A stretch of DNA of 64,000 nt from an uncultured Aquimarina sp. (GTDB lineage Bacteria; Bacteroidota; Bacteroidia; Flavobacteriales; Flavobacteriaceae): assembly GCA_937958985.1 (NCBI GenBank), contig CALGLV010000007.1, forward strand, positions 20,504-84,503. Direction: 5' to 3'. The position numbers were made by a program, and so were the translations under genes. Position 1 is the first letter of the stretch. Every line of letters begins with the position of its first letter. Below, piece after piece: positions 44,093 to 55,474 of the stretch. Under the pieces are notes generated by a model, which was not told the DNA's origin, made no database searches, and saw only the letters and a program-made list of their open reading frames with translations.

Positions 44093-44833
44093 ATGAAATT
44101 ACGTGCTGAAAACTTAATGAAGTCCTATAATGGACGAAAAGTAGTAAAAGGAATTTCTTTAGAAGTTAGCCAAGGAGAAATTGTTGGTTTACTAGGTCCT
44201 AACGGAGCAGGTAAAACTACTTCTTTTTATATGATTGTAGGTTTTGTAAAACCTAATGGCGGCAATATCTATTTAGACAACACCAACATTACCGATTACC
44301 CAATGTATAAGCGTGCTCAAAATGGTATTGGTTACTTGGCGCAAGAAGCTTCTGTATTCAGAAAATTAACTATTGAAGATAATATCCTAAGCGTGTTGCA
44401 GTTGACTAATCTTTCTAAAAAAGAGCAACTGCACAAAATGGAAGAACTTATTGAAGAGTTTAGCTTAGGACACATTCGTAAAAACCGTGGTGATCTTTTG
44501 AGTGGTGGTGAGCGCAGGCGTACGGAAATTGCAAGAGCTTTAGCCACTAGTCCTAACTTTATATTATTAGATGAACCCTTTGCTGGAGTTGACCCCGTAG
44601 CAGTTGAAGATATTCAGCGCATTGTAGCGCAACTAAAAAATAAAAATATTGGTATTTTAATTACCGATCACAACGTACAAGAAACTTTAGCAATTACCGA
44701 TAAAACATATTTAATGTTTGAAGGTGGCATCCTTAAATCGGGTGTGCCCGAAGAATTAGCTGCAGATGAAATGGTACGAAAAGTATACCTCGGTCAAAAT
44801 TTCGAATTACGTAAAAAGAAACTAAATTTTTAA
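44093..44833 (+). CDS. lptB: Lipopolysaccharide export ABC transporter ATPase LptB
   Basis: A 246-residue ABC ATPase powering LPS transport from the inner to the outer membrane with LptFG. Walker A is [16 protein letters not shown] (about 34-49), the Q loop is [15 protein letters not shown], the signature is [16 protein letters not shown] and Walker B is [13 protein letters not shown], the LptB-type pattern [16 protein letters not shown]. The [12 protein letters not shown]-terminus also suits LptB. It follows tatC at 20 bases. A short hairpin lies 70 bases after its stop. Confidence 0.95.
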   Translation: MKLRAENLMKSYNGRKVVKGISLEVSQGEIVGLLGPNGAGKTTSFYMIVGFVKPNGGNIYLDNTNITDYPMYKRAQNGIGYLAQEASVFRKLTIEDNILSVLQLTNLSKKEQLHKMEELIEEFSLGHIRKNRGDLLSGGERRRTEIARALATSPNFILLDEPFAGVDPVAVEDIQRIVAQLKNKNIGILITDHNVQETLAITDKTYLMFEGGILKSGVPEELAADEMVRKVYLGQNFELRKKKLNF

Positions 44834-44905
44834 TTTAACTGAAGCGTAATATCGACTTTTTTAAATCTTTTTAACAGCACCTCCTTTCATTACATATCAT
44901 TTAGG

Positions 44906-44928
44906 ACGCCCTACTCTAAATAGGGTGT
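44906..44928. terminator. Possible weak terminator hairpin after lptB
   Basis: Arms ACGCCCTA and TAGGGTGT (one G-U pair) around a seven-base loop. There is no T run on either side, so terminator function is doubtful. Confidence 0.3.
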
Positions 44929-44993
44929 TAATACGATTGAGTTATACGAGCGTTTGAGTACATTTAAATTCTTGTGAGTATTAATCTCAATAT

Positions 44994-45194
44994 ATGAAAC
45001 GGCTTTTATCAGAAATAATTCACACGGTAATTAACCGTATTGATATTCGAAGAACTTACAATTTAACTGAAACCATTGATGCCAACGCATTTATAATTGA
45101 ATTCGATGTAAATCATATAAAGGGAGGCGTTTATACTAAGTTCCTTTCGATGGATGGTTTTAAAAAACTGCTGCCAAAACCTGCGAACAAATAA
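44994..45194 (+). CDS. Small hypothetical protein
   Basis: A 66-residue ATG frame that encodes MKRLLSEIIHTVINRIDIRR at its start and ends FKKLLPKPANK. It is basic and amphipathic, with no membrane segment, and reads like a folded alpha/beta peptide (NAFIIEFDVNHIKGGVYTKF). Codon use resembles the surrounding genes. I do not recognise a family, so it may be real or a chance frame. It stands between lptB and the alpha/beta hydrolase with about 110-160 bases on either side. Confidence 0.4.
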   Translation: MKRLLSEIIHTVINRIDIRRTYNLTETIDANAFIIEFDVNHIKGGVYTKFLSMDGFKKLLPKPANK

Positions 45195-45302
45195 TTTTAT
45201 TTTTTATTATTTTCGATGTAATCTTACCGCAAAACATCCTACTAACAAAAAGCTCAAACGAGCCAATAGCAAACTTAGTCTTGACATTAAATACACGCAT
45301 TT

Positions 45303-46064
45303 ATGAAAAGTGAAACTGTAAAATTCACCAACGAAAGTAATCACGAACTTGTGGCTAAAATTGATTTCCCTGATACGGAAATTAAAGCGTTTGCATTATT
45401 TGCACACTGTTTTACGTGCAACAAAAACCTAACTGCTGTTCGTAATATAAGTAGGGCTTTAAATGCTAATGGTATTGCTGTTTTACGATTCGATTTTACA
45501 GGCTTAGGCGAAAGTGAAGGTGAATTTGAAGACACTAATTTTTCTTCTAACGTAAGTGATATTGTTATGGCCGCTAATTTTTTAGCAAAAAACTACGAAG
45601 CTCCAAGTATTTTAATTGGTCACTCATTAGGTGGTGCGGCTATTGTTTTTGCCGCTAAAAAAATTGACTCTATTAAATCCATGGTAACCATAGGCGCTCC
45701 TGCCAATCCTAAACATGTAACCCATTTATTTAAATCGAGTATCGATGAAATAAAAGAAAAAGGAAAAGCGCTGCTTAACATTGGAGGAAGGTCTTTTAAT
45801 ATCAAAAAACAATTTCTTGATGATATTAATGAGAAGAATATGAAAGAAACACTTTCTGAAACTAGAATTCCCATACTGGTAATGCATTCTCCGCAAGATA
45901 CTACCGTTGGTATTGAAAACGCAGCCATGATTTACGAATATTCTTGGCATCCTAAAAGCTTTGTTACTTTAGATAATGCCGATCATTTGTTAAGCAATAA
46001 ACGAGATTCCTTATATGCCGGAAGTATTATTTCCGTTTGGACTTCTAGGTATTTGGAAGACTAA
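45303..46064 (+). CDS. Alpha/beta hydrolase
   Basis: A 253-residue serine hydrolase. The nucleophile elbow is IGHSLGGAAIVF (about 101-112, Ser in GHSLGG); the acid is in VMHSPQDTTVG and the His in LDNADHLLSNKRDS. The N-terminal FALFAHCFTCNKNLTAVRNI and RFDFTGLGESEGEFEDTNF stretches match the alpha/beta half of the bifunctional alpha/beta-hydrolase/OsmC proteins, but this protein ends where the OsmC half would begin, and no OsmC remnant is visible after the stop. Substrate is unknown; cytoplasmic. Confidence 0.88.
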   Translation: MKSETVKFTNESNHELVAKIDFPDTEIKAFALFAHCFTCNKNLTAVRNISRALNANGIAVLRFDFTGLGESEGEFEDTNFSSNVSDIVMAANFLAKNYEAPSILIGHSLGGAAIVFAAKKIDSIKSMVTIGAPANPKHVTHLFKSSIDEIKEKGKALLNIGGRSFNIKKQFLDDINEKNMKETLSETRIPILVMHSPQDTTVGIENAAMIYEYSWHPKSFVTLDNADHLLSNKRDSLYAGSIISVWTSRYLED

Positions 46065-48362
<2,298 letters not shown>

Positions 48363-48414
48363 TTTCAACTGACCAATTTAGACTTAGCTAAGCAAAACAC
48401 AAAAGTAATTTTAT

Positions 48415-50031
48415 ATGCCTACAGACTGTATTTCTTTTAAAGACACTGGATTTTTCTCTAAGTTAATTTGTGATTATTTAGACGGTAAAAAAGACTTACA
48501 GCCTTTTTACAATCGATTTCCTACGCTTAAAAACCTAGAAGCGCAAATTAAAGAGAAGCAAGCATCTTTTTCTATTGAAAACAGAAAAGCACTTTCTGAA
48601 GCACTAAATAATCAATATAAAAATAGCAATACAAGTAACGCTACTCTTAAAAACATAAAAGCCTTAGCCGAAGAAAATACGTTTACAATTACTACAGGTC
48701 ATCAACTTAACTTATTTACAGGGCCATTGTACTTTTTGTATAAAATTATATCAACTATAAATTTTACTGAAAAAGCCAAGCAAAAATACCCCAAGCATAA
48801 TTTTGTTCCTATTTATTGGATGGCTACTGAAGATCATGATTTTTTAGAAATCAATCATTTTCAATTAAATGGAAAAAAAATAGCTTGGAATAACGAGAAG
48901 GGATTGCATAATAATAACGGCTATGTTGGTGAATATACCAACGAAGGTTTAGAGGCTGTTTTTACAGTTTTTGAAAATGAATTAGGTATTGGAAATCATG
49001 CAAATTACCTAAAAGAATTATTTAAAAAAGGATACTTAGAACACCAAAATCTTACTGATGCTAGTCGTTATATTGTTAACGAATTATTTAGCACCTATGG
49101 ACTTGTTATTGTTGATGGTAATGACCGTGCACTTAAGCAACTTTTTATTCCTGTTATTAAGCAAGAATTAAAATCGAAAAGCTCCTTTGAACACGTAAGT
49201 AATACTACCGAAAAACTAAATGAATTAGGTATTAGTGCTCAAGTAACGCCAAGAGAAATAAATTTATTTTATGGAAAAGATGGTGTTAGAGCTCGAATTG
49301 AAGTAAACGGCAACGGTTTTAAAGTGGTTGACCACGATATTAAATGGGATTCATTTGAAGCTATAAAAGAAGCGTACACCAAATTCCCAGAACAATTTAG
49401 CCCTAATGTAATTTTACGACCCGTATATCAAGAGGTTATTTTGCCTAACCTTTGTTATATAGGTGGTGGTGGCGAATTGGCTTACTGGTTTCAATTAAAA
49501 GAAGCTTTTAAGAGTTTTTCTATTCCTTTTCCTATGCTTTTATTGAGAAATTCAGCATTACTAATTTCGAAAAAGCAACAGGGAAAATTAGACAAACTAA
49601 ACGTAACCCCTCAAGAGTTATTTTTAAAATCTTCGTCGTTAATCAATTATAAAGTACGACAGATTTCAGATATTAAAATTGACTTTTCAGAACAAAAAAA
49701 GCATCTCGAAAATCAATTTTTAAATCTTAAAGAAATTGCCAAACAAACAGACATTACTTTTTTAAACGCTGTAAACGCTCAAGAAGTTAAGCAGTTAAAA
49801 GGCTTAGATAATTTAGAAAAACGGTTACTAAAAGCACAACGTATAAAATTGAGCGATCATGTAAACCGTTTAACAGAAGTACATAGTAACTTATTCCCTA
49901 TGCAAAGTTTACAGGAACGTAAACTTAATTTTTCGGAATTTTATTTGGAATACGGAGAAGAGTTAATCCATACATTAAAAGAAGAACTTGACCCGTTTGA
50001 AGGTGAATTTAAAATTATTACTTTTAAATAA
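48415..50031 (+). CDS. bshC: Bacillithiol biosynthesis cysteine-adding enzyme BshC
   Basis: A 538-residue enzyme that adds cysteine to GlcN-malate in the last step of bacillithiol synthesis. Recognisable segments: TGHQLNLFTGPLYFLYKI (about 94-111), PIYWMATEDHDFLEINHF (about 138), ITPREINLFY-type sequence (SAQVTPREINLFY) and the conserved NVILRPVYQEVILPNL and GGGGELAYWFQLK stretches, then a coiled coil near the C-terminus (QKKHLENQFLNLKEIAKQ). Its presence means the organism should use bacillithiol; bshA and bshB are not in the window. The next gene starts 11 bases after its stop. Confidence 0.94.
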   Translation: MPTDCISFKDTGFFSKLICDYLDGKKDLQPFYNRFPTLKNLEAQIKEKQASFSIENRKALSEALNNQYKNSNTSNATLKNIKALAEENTFTITTGHQLNLFTGPLYFLYKIISTINFTEKAKQKYPKHNFVPIYWMATEDHDFLEINHFQLNGKKIAWNNEKGLHNNNGYVGEYTNEGLEAVFTVFENELGIGNHANYLKELFKKGYLEHQNLTDASRYIVNELFSTYGLVIVDGNDRALKQLFIPVIKQELKSKSSFEHVSNTTEKLNELGISAQVTPREINLFYGKDGVRARIEVNGNGFKVVDHDIKWDSFEAIKEAYTKFPEQFSPNVILRPVYQEVILPNLCYIGGGGELAYWFQLKEAFKSFSIPFPMLLLRNSALLISKKQQGKLDKLNVTPQELFLKSSSLINYKVRQISDIKIDFSEQKKHLENQFLNLKEIAKQTDITFLNAVNAQEVKQLKGLDNLEKRLLKAQRIKLSDHVNRLTEVHSNLFPMQSLQERKLNFSEFYLEYGEELIHTLKEELDPFEGEFKIITFK

Positions 50032-50042
50032 ACCCGCTAAGG

Positions 50043-51485
50043 TTGAGCAACACTCCACACATACCTACGCATTGGACTATTTGCCCCGACTGTAAAGGAA
50101 GGGGCAAAATAAGACAGCGTTTGCGAAAAAAGGCAAAGCTTCAATATCAAAAAGAGTTAATCGAATTTGAAAAATCCGAAAAAAAAGACATAGCTCCCAC
50201 CCGACCTAGAGGACATTTAAACGCTTGTAATAATTGCTTAGGTTCTGGATTAATCAAAACAACTGTTACCCCAAAACCTGATAGTGTTAATTACCCTAAA
50301 ATTGCCATTATTGGCGGTGGTATCGGCGGCATGGCATTAGCTGTTGCTTGCTTACACCGCAATATTCCCTTTACACTTTACGAACGTGACCTCAGCTTCA
50401 ACGATCGCTCTCAAGGTTACGGACTTACCCTTCAACAAGCAAGTAAAGCCATTAAAGGTTTTGGTATATTTTCATTACACAAAGGCATTGTTTCGAACAG
50501 GCATTTAGTACATAAAACCGATGGAACTGTTATTGGTGAATGGGGAATGAGAAAATGGATAAAATCGGGTAATAGCAAACCTCCTAAAAACACAAATATT
50601 CATATTGCACGACAATCCTTAAGGTTGGCATTGCTTAATCAACTTGGCAAAACAGATGCTATACAATGGGGGCATCAATTTGTAAACTATAAAGAAAACA
50701 GCAATAATACCGTTTCTCTAAATTTTAAAGTTGATGGACAATTAAAACAAACCACTGCCGATTTAGTTGTTGGTGCTGATGGTATTCGAAGTAACGTTCG
50801 TGATTTATTAATTGGTAAAAAAACAACTCCCCTACGCTATTTAGGATGTATTGTTATTTTAGGCATTTGCCCTTTAAAGAATATTAAAAACACAGAAAAC
50901 TCCTTATTAGATGGTGCCACTGTTTTCCAAACCGCTAATGGTAACGAGCGTGTGTACATGATGCCATTTAACGAAAATTCTATAATGTGGCAATTGAGCT
51001 TTCCCATAGAGGAAGAAAAAGCGATCCTACTTAGTAAAAAAGGAGCCGAAGCCTTGAAGGAAGAAGCATGCCAAAGAATTCAATGGCACGATCCTATTCC
51101 ACAAATTTTACAAGCTACAACTACATCTGAAATTTCAGGTTATCCTGTTTATGACAGAGAATTACTTACACCCGACCTGCTGAAAAGAAACAAACAAATT
51201 ACATTAATTGGTGATGCTGCCCACCCTATGAGTCCTTTTAAGGGGCAAGGGGCAAATCAAGCTTTGTTGGATGCGCTTTCACTAGCTAAAGAAATTTATC
51301 AGGGTTGCAATCCTCAATCTAATTCTTCTTGGAAGGAAATTGGCTTAAGAGATACCGTATTAACTAATTTTGAAACAGAAATGCTAAAGCGCAGTGCTAT
51401 TAAAGTGGAAGATTCCGCGAAAGCCGCAGCATTTTTACATTCAGAAACAATACTTCGCAAAGGAGATAAACCTAGAGGGAAATAA
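50043..51485 (+). CDS. Zinc-ribbon/FAD-dependent monooxygenase fusion
   Basis: A 480-residue protein of two parts. Residues 14-17 and 62-65 form two CxxC pairs in DnaJ-like CPDCKGRG and CNNCLGSG repeats, separated by a basic helix (KIRQRLRKKAKLQYQKEL). From residue 86 a group A flavin monooxygenase follows: IAIIGGGIGGMALAVAC (FAD loop), GADGIRSNVRDLLIG, and LIGDAAHPMSPFKGQGANQAL (second FAD motif). The start is TTG at 50043; no ATG lies upstream of the ribbon and an in-frame stop at 50025 limits extension. The substrate is unknown. The zinc part might bind a partner or nucleic acid. It follows bshC by 11 bases. Confidence 0.87.
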   Translation: MSNTPHIPTHWTICPDCKGRGKIRQRLRKKAKLQYQKELIEFEKSEKKDIAPTRPRGHLNACNNCLGSGLIKTTVTPKPDSVNYPKIAIIGGGIGGMALAVACLHRNIPFTLYERDLSFNDRSQGYGLTLQQASKAIKGFGIFSLHKGIVSNRHLVHKTDGTVIGEWGMRKWIKSGNSKPPKNTNIHIARQSLRLALLNQLGKTDAIQWGHQFVNYKENSNNTVSLNFKVDGQLKQTTADLVVGADGIRSNVRDLLIGKKTTPLRYLGCIVILGICPLKNIKNTENSLLDGATVFQTANGNERVYMMPFNENSIMWQLSFPIEEEKAILLSKKGAEALKEEACQRIQWHDPIPQILQATTTSEISGYPVYDRELLTPDLLKRNKQITLIGDAAHPMSPFKGQGANQALLDALSLAKEIYQGCNPQSNSSWKEIGLRDTVLTNFETEMLKRSAIKVEDSAKAAAFLHSETILRKGDKPRGK

Positions 51486-51504
51486 GCGCTACAGTAATAA
51501 TAAG

Positions 51505-52140
51505 TTACCTTAACCTACTCGCAATACCTTCTTTACAACTATTTGCTAAAGCATCACAATTAAATAATTTATCCAATGTAGATCGTTTTAATTCTGGTTG
51601 GTACAAGCAGTAAAAAGCATCTGCTATGGTAGGTGCATTAGGTTGCGCCTTAATTAATTCTAAGCTATCACCTGCTTTTACAAGTCCGTTTTGCAATACA
51701 CGTACATATACTCCTGAATAAGTAGTATTAATAAATTGCTTTAAAATAGTTTGTGTTTCCATTCGAATCCCAAACTTCATACAAGGCAGTCTGGGTTGTG
51801 ATACCTCTATAATCGCTTCTCCTATTTTATATTGTGCACCTATATGAATTTCCGTTTCGTTTAAACCTTCAATAGTTAGGTTTTCGCCAAACATTCCAAA
51901 ATCCCATTCTAAATTGGGGTGTAATTGTTTCCAATATTCATAAACATCAAAACTATATAAATAACACGCTTTATCAATACCTCCATGACTTTCTCTATCC
52001 ACAACCACGTCTCCTTTAACATCGTTAGCTTCTAAATAAATGCCTTCTAAAACGGGGTATTTGTAAATACCCGTAGTAATTTTTGTTCCCTTATAATTTA
52101 ACTCTCTTTTTTCTCCTACATTAGTCGCAATTACCCTCAT
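51505..52140 (-). CDS. MOSC-domain protein (YiiM-like)
   Basis: A 211-residue MOSC-domain protein, related to the C-terminal domain of molybdenum cofactor sulfurases. Key stretches are DRESHGGIDKACYLYSFDVYE (about 64, cut), DFGMFGENLTIEGLNE with the family FGEN motif, and SQPRLPCMKFGIRM containing the conserved cysteine (SQPRxPC), followed by SGVYVRVLQNGLVKAGD. YiiM-type members help resist N-hydroxylated base analogues, possibly by reduction of N-hydroxy compounds; the exact role here is inferred only. It converges on the flavin monooxygenase with 19 bases between stops. Confidence 0.92.
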   Translation of the reverse strand: MRVIATNVGEKRELNYKGTKITTGIYKYPVLEGIYLEANDVKGDVVVDRESHGGIDKACYLYSFDVYEYWKQLHPNLEWDFGMFGENLTIEGLNETEIHIGAQYKIGEAIIEVSQPRLPCMKFGIRMETQTILKQFINTTYSGVYVRVLQNGLVKAGDSLELIKAQPNAPTIADAFYCLYQPELKRSTLDKLFNCDALANSCKEGIASRLR

Positions 52141-52197
52141 AAGTGACTTTAAATTTTTAGTGAATAGCTTTGATAATTATTTAATAGTCGAAAACTA

Positions 52198-52205
52198 CAA
52201 AAGTA
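52198..52205 (-). promoter_or_regulatory. Possible -7 element (TACTTTTG) for the MOSC gene
   Basis: Minus-strand TACTTTTG fits TAnnTTTG, 58 bases before the ATG at 52140, in the short gap after truA. Confidence 0.35.
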
Positions 52206-52219
52206 CTTTCACGTATAGT

Positions 52220-53005
52220 TTATTGAAATTCAACCGAATTTAAAAACAAGCCCGATGCTTGTGCTATATGCTCTAATTTAATTTTATATTCTTTTGGCTG
52301 GAGTGTTTTTTCCACAAATTCTAAGTCTATTTTACCCCTACCTAAATCAATGAGTGTTCCCATCATTAAACGTATTTGATTACGTTTAAATCCTACTCCT
52401 TTTACGGTAAGTAAATAGCTGGTTTCTGGAAAAAAATTGGCTCTATATTGCTCATTTACAGTTAATTCACAATGTAAAATCGTTCCTTCTGTTTGCGTTT
52501 TCTCGTTAGCTCTGTGCGCGTACGACCAAAAATCGTGCGCTCCTTCAAATAAACGAGCCCCTAATTTCATTAATTCAATATCTAAATCCTCTTGAATATT
52601 AACCATATAAGGAGCGCAAAACGGATGAAATTTTTCGTTTATAGCGAATAAGTATTGATATTCTTTAATTTTAGGGTGTTGAATTATATTAAATTTTTCG
52701 TCCGTTTCTTTAATACTCAATCCTCTAATATCGGGAGGTAAGTTTACATTAAATAACGGAAAAAAAGTATCCATATCAAGGGGAGCATCATCTACAAACA
52801 ACTCAATATACGTTTGCCGTGCCGACACCATAGCGTCGGTTCTTCCAACAGAAAGTGTTTTAAAATTTTTATGCTGAAGTACATAAGCTACCGTACGCTC
52901 TAACATACGCTGTACCGTGTTTACTTCGGGTTGCTTTTGCCATCCGTGGTAACGAAATCCTAAATACTGAAGCTCTATAATGTAGTAAAAACGTTTTCTA
53001 AACAT
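52220..53005 (-). CDS. truA: tRNA pseudouridine synthase A
   Basis: A 261-residue enzyme converting uridines 38-40 of tRNA anticodon stems to pseudouridine. I start it at the ATG at 53005 (MFRKRFYYIIELQYLGFRYHG); the ATG at 53050 would add a hydrophobic run not found in TruA and lies upstream of the -7 element. The catalytic aspartate is D57 in SVGRTDAMVSA (the usual GRTD). Other motifs: HGWQKQPEVNTVQ, YQYLFAINEK, FLLTVKGVGFKRNQIRLMMG-type sequence (LLTVKGVGFKRNQIRLM). It diverges from ung. Confidence 0.93.
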   Translation of the reverse strand: MFRKRFYYIIELQYLGFRYHGWQKQPEVNTVQRMLERTVAYVLQHKNFKTLSVGRTDAMVSARQTYIELFVDDAPLDMDTFFPLFNVNLPPDIRGLSIKETDEKFNIIQHPKIKEYQYLFAINEKFHPFCAPYMVNIQEDLDIELMKLGARLFEGAHDFWSYAHRANEKTQTEGTILHCELTVNEQYRANFFPETSYLLTVKGVGFKRNQIRLMMGTLIDLGRGKIDLEFVEKTLQPKEYKIKLEHIAQASGLFLNSVEFQ

Positions 53006-53011
53006 AAGAAA

Positions 53012-53019
53012 CAAAAATA
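53012..53019 (-). promoter_or_regulatory. -7 element (TATTTTTG) for truA
   Basis: Minus-strand TATTTTTG, ending 6 bases before the truA ATG at 53005, so the mRNA would be leaderless or nearly so. It supports the shorter start. Confidence 0.45.
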
Positions 53020-53077
53020 CTATTAATATTAAATAAACTAGCCTAAACATTAATTTGGTATTGATGCTAAGGGCGGT

Positions 53078-53085
53078 TAATTTTG
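53078..53085 (+). promoter_or_regulatory. Promoter of ung (-7 TAATTTTG with -33 TTTG)
   Basis: TAATTTTGC matches TAnnTTTG and is preceded by TTTGG at 53054-53058, a 20-base spacing that suits the -33 element. It ends 5 bases before the ung ATG at 53091, so the transcript is predicted to be leaderless. This is the most complete promoter I can see in the window. Confidence 0.6.
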
Positions 53086-53090
53086 CTAAT

Positions 53091-53780
53091 ATGATAGCAC
53101 CCTTGAATGATGACTGGAAATCTCTTTTAAAATCTGAAACAGAAAAACCTTATTTTAAAGCTCTTTCCAATTTTGTTGACCAAGAATATACAAATAAGCA
53201 ATGTTTTCCTGAAAGAAATAAAATCTTTAATGCATTCAATCACTGTTCTTTTGAAGACACGAAAGTGGTTATTTTAGGTCAAGATCCTTACCATAAACCT
53301 GGCTTAGCAAACGGCTTGTGTTTTTCGGTAAATTCCGATATGGCTATTCCTGCTTCCCTTATTAATATTTACAGAGAAATTGAAAGTGATTTACAACAAA
53401 AAACACCCAAGCATGGGAATTTGACCTTATGGGCTAAACAAGGGGTGTTGTTATTAAATGCAACCTTAACAGTTGAAATTCACAAAGCAGGATCGCACCA
53501 AAAGAAAGGATGGGAGCAATTTACAGATCGTGTTATTGAGTTATTGTCTGCTAAAAAAGAAAATATCGTTTTTATGTTGTGGGGCGGTTATGCAAAAGTC
53601 AAAGGAGCTAAAGTTGACAGCTCCAAACATTTGGTTTTACAATCGGGTCATCCTTCACCACTTAGTGCAAATAGAGGGTATTGGTTCGGAAATAAACACT
53701 TTAGTAGCTGTAACACTTACTTAAAACAAAGCCAACAAACTCCTATTAAATGGACCAAAGAGGAATTGACACTATTTTAA
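53091..53780 (+). CDS. ung: Uracil-DNA glycosylase
   Basis: A 229-residue base-excision repair enzyme that removes uracil from DNA. The water-activating motif is VVILGQDPYHKPGLANG (D65), the uracil-specific segment FSV...LINIYRE is present, and the leucine loop is HPSPLSANRGY (H187). LLLNATLTVEIHKAGSH is the usual LLLNxxLTV strand. The longer frame from TTG at 53055 would add 12 residues, but the promoter at 53078 and family length favour the ATG at 53091. Confidence 0.95.
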   Translation: MIAPLNDDWKSLLKSETEKPYFKALSNFVDQEYTNKQCFPERNKIFNAFNHCSFEDTKVVILGQDPYHKPGLANGLCFSVNSDMAIPASLINIYREIESDLQQKTPKHGNLTLWAKQGVLLLNATLTVEIHKAGSHQKKGWEQFTDRVIELLSAKKENIVFMLWGGYAKVKGAKVDSSKHLVLQSGHPSPLSANRGYWFGNKHFSSCNTYLKQSQQTPIKWTKEELTLF

Positions 53781-53792
53781 AATAATATTGAA

Positions 53793-54536
53793 TTACTTTT
53801 TTACGATAACAATTTTGGCTCTGGAGCCAATACTTAAAGGGTATGATTTTTTTCTAAGGGAATTACGATTAGCATCTTGGATAGACAAAAACATAGTCAT
53901 AGGTTTAGATGCACCTTCGTCTATAGCTTCAACTTCAATTTTATTAAATCCTGGCTGTAATTTTATAGTATAGTATTCCAACAATCTAGACAGCTCTATG
54001 CGATTAACTAAAATTCTGTCATTTACGATTATACGAATAGCATCGCCATCGAGTATGAAACCGTCATCCGAGAAACTTAATATTATAGAATCAAGGGAGG
54101 TTTCAAAATTACCAAAGTCAAAATTAGGAAAATGCGGAACAAACTCTCCGCCTTCTATATACTGTAATACTCTTTCGTTGTCCGATAAATACCTAGGGGG
54201 TTCATGTTCTTTTTTAAAATCAATTCCTTTAGGTTTTTCTCTTCCAAAAAACTCCGTATCTAAATTACTTTTAAATCCAAATCCGTCAGTTGCATTTGGC
54301 GAAAGTAAGGTTGGACTTTCAGGTAGTTTTAACTCTGGAATTGAGAAATTAAAATCCCTATTTTTAATTTTATAATCTTCGGGTTGTACTGTTACTTCAG
54401 GCTCTTCAATTTGTGGAAGTGCTCCAAAATCGATAGTTACTTGCTTTTGTTGTCTATCAATTTGAGAATGCATAGTACAAGAGAGTACTACACAAAAAAA
54501 TAAGGAGCATAAAAGACGGATAATAAAAGGCATCAT
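53793..54536 (-). CDS. Secreted hypothetical protein
   Basis: A 247-residue protein with a signal segment (MMPFIIRLLCSLFFCVVLSC); the LSC end could be a lipobox giving lipidation at Cys20. The mature half is proline- and glutamate-rich and probably unstructured (PQIEEPEVTVQPEDYKIKN), while the C-terminal 100 residues look beta-rich: DSIILSFSDDGFILDGDAI, IRIIVNDRILVNRIEL, YYTIKLQPGFNKIEVEAI. That last part resembles immunoglobulin-like or carbohydrate-binding beta modules, but I do not claim a family. It converges on ung with 12 bases between stops. Confidence 0.72.
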   Translation of the reverse strand: MMPFIIRLLCSLFFCVVLSCTMHSQIDRQQKQVTIDFGALPQIEEPEVTVQPEDYKIKNRDFNFSIPELKLPESPTLLSPNATDGFGFKSNLDTEFFGREKPKGIDFKKEHEPPRYLSDNERVLQYIEGGEFVPHFPNFDFGNFETSLDSIILSFSDDGFILDGDAIRIIVNDRILVNRIELSRLLEYYTIKLQPGFNKIEVEAIDEGASKPMTMFLSIQDANRNSLRKKSYPLSIGSRAKIVIVKK

Positions 54537-54676
54537 TTATTTTTTTACAATATAGTACAAAAGCTATACCTAAAATTTATTCTTAGTATTTATATAGACG
54601 TTTTCTTTAAAGAGTAATTACGTGATTTTGGTATATTTAATTTTGCCTCAAAGAAGTTTTACTTCACTGTTTATTT

Positions 54677-55453
54677 TTAAAAATTTTCAAAAACCCCCAA
54701 TCCAAATAAAGCATAATCGTACTTTACAGGATCGTTTGCATCAAATTTCCGTAATGCGGTATCTAGTTCTAGTAACGCTTTCCCGTCGTTTTGTTTCCGC
54801 TTTAGCAAACCTAATTTACGAGCTACGTTGCCCGAATGTACATCTAAAGGACAAGATAGTTGAGCGCTTGCTATGTTACTCCAAACGCCAAAATCTACAC
54901 CTTGAGTATTCGGACGAACCATCCACCTAAAAAACATGTTTATACGTTTGCAAGAAGAATTTTTTATAGGGTCGCCTATGTGCTTTTTTGTTCTTTCAGG
55001 ATGTGGTATAGAAAAAAATTCGTTTTTAAAATCGTGTATCGCATCATTCAATCTGCTGTAATCACTAAACTGAATAAAAAAATCTTCCATGCTTTCAAAT
55101 TTAGCATATAGATTCTGTAGTCCCTTCATAAAAAATACCGCATCGATGCTATTGAAGGTTCTATGAACAAAGCCTTCAAATAGTTCCGCATGCAACTCTT
55201 CGTCAAAATTTTTAACAAACTCATAAGGCGCATTACCCATAATATCGATTAATCGATAGGCATTAGTTATAATACTTTTTCGGTTACCCCAAGCAATGGT
55301 CGCCGTTAAAAAACCGGCTATTTCAACATCTTGCTTTAAAGTAAAAAGTGCTGGTATTTGTATTGGATCGGTATCTAAAAAATCAGGTTTTTCATACTGG
55401 GCAGCCTTTTCATCTAAAAACTCTTTAAGCTCTTTTTTTGTCAATTTTTTCAA
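54677..55453 (-). CDS. TIGR02757/DUF2400 family protein
   Basis: A 258-residue soluble protein of a conserved family of unknown function found in Bacteroidetes and some other phyla. Typical segments are AGFLTATIAWGNRKSIITNA (about 47-66), RTFNSIDAVFFMKGLQNLY, and the C-terminal MFFRWMVRPNTQGVDFGVW with CPLDVHSGNVARKLGLLKRK. The last stretch resembles DNA-glycosylase-like helix-hairpin-helix ends, so a nucleic acid role has been supposed. It lies 21 bases downstream of the LolD-type ATPase gene and is probably co-transcribed with it. Confidence 0.88.
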   Translation of the reverse strand: MKKLTKKELKEFLDEKAAQYEKPDFLDTDPIQIPALFTLKQDVEIAGFLTATIAWGNRKSIITNAYRLIDIMGNAPYEFVKNFDEELHAELFEGFVHRTFNSIDAVFFMKGLQNLYAKFESMEDFFIQFSDYSRLNDAIHDFKNEFFSIPHPERTKKHIGDPIKNSSCKRINMFFRWMVRPNTQGVDFGVWSNIASAQLSCPLDVHSGNVARKLGLLKRKQNDGKALLELDTALRKFDANDPVKYDYALFGLGVFENF

Positions 55454-55474
55454 ATTAAAATTTGTTTCTAAGAC

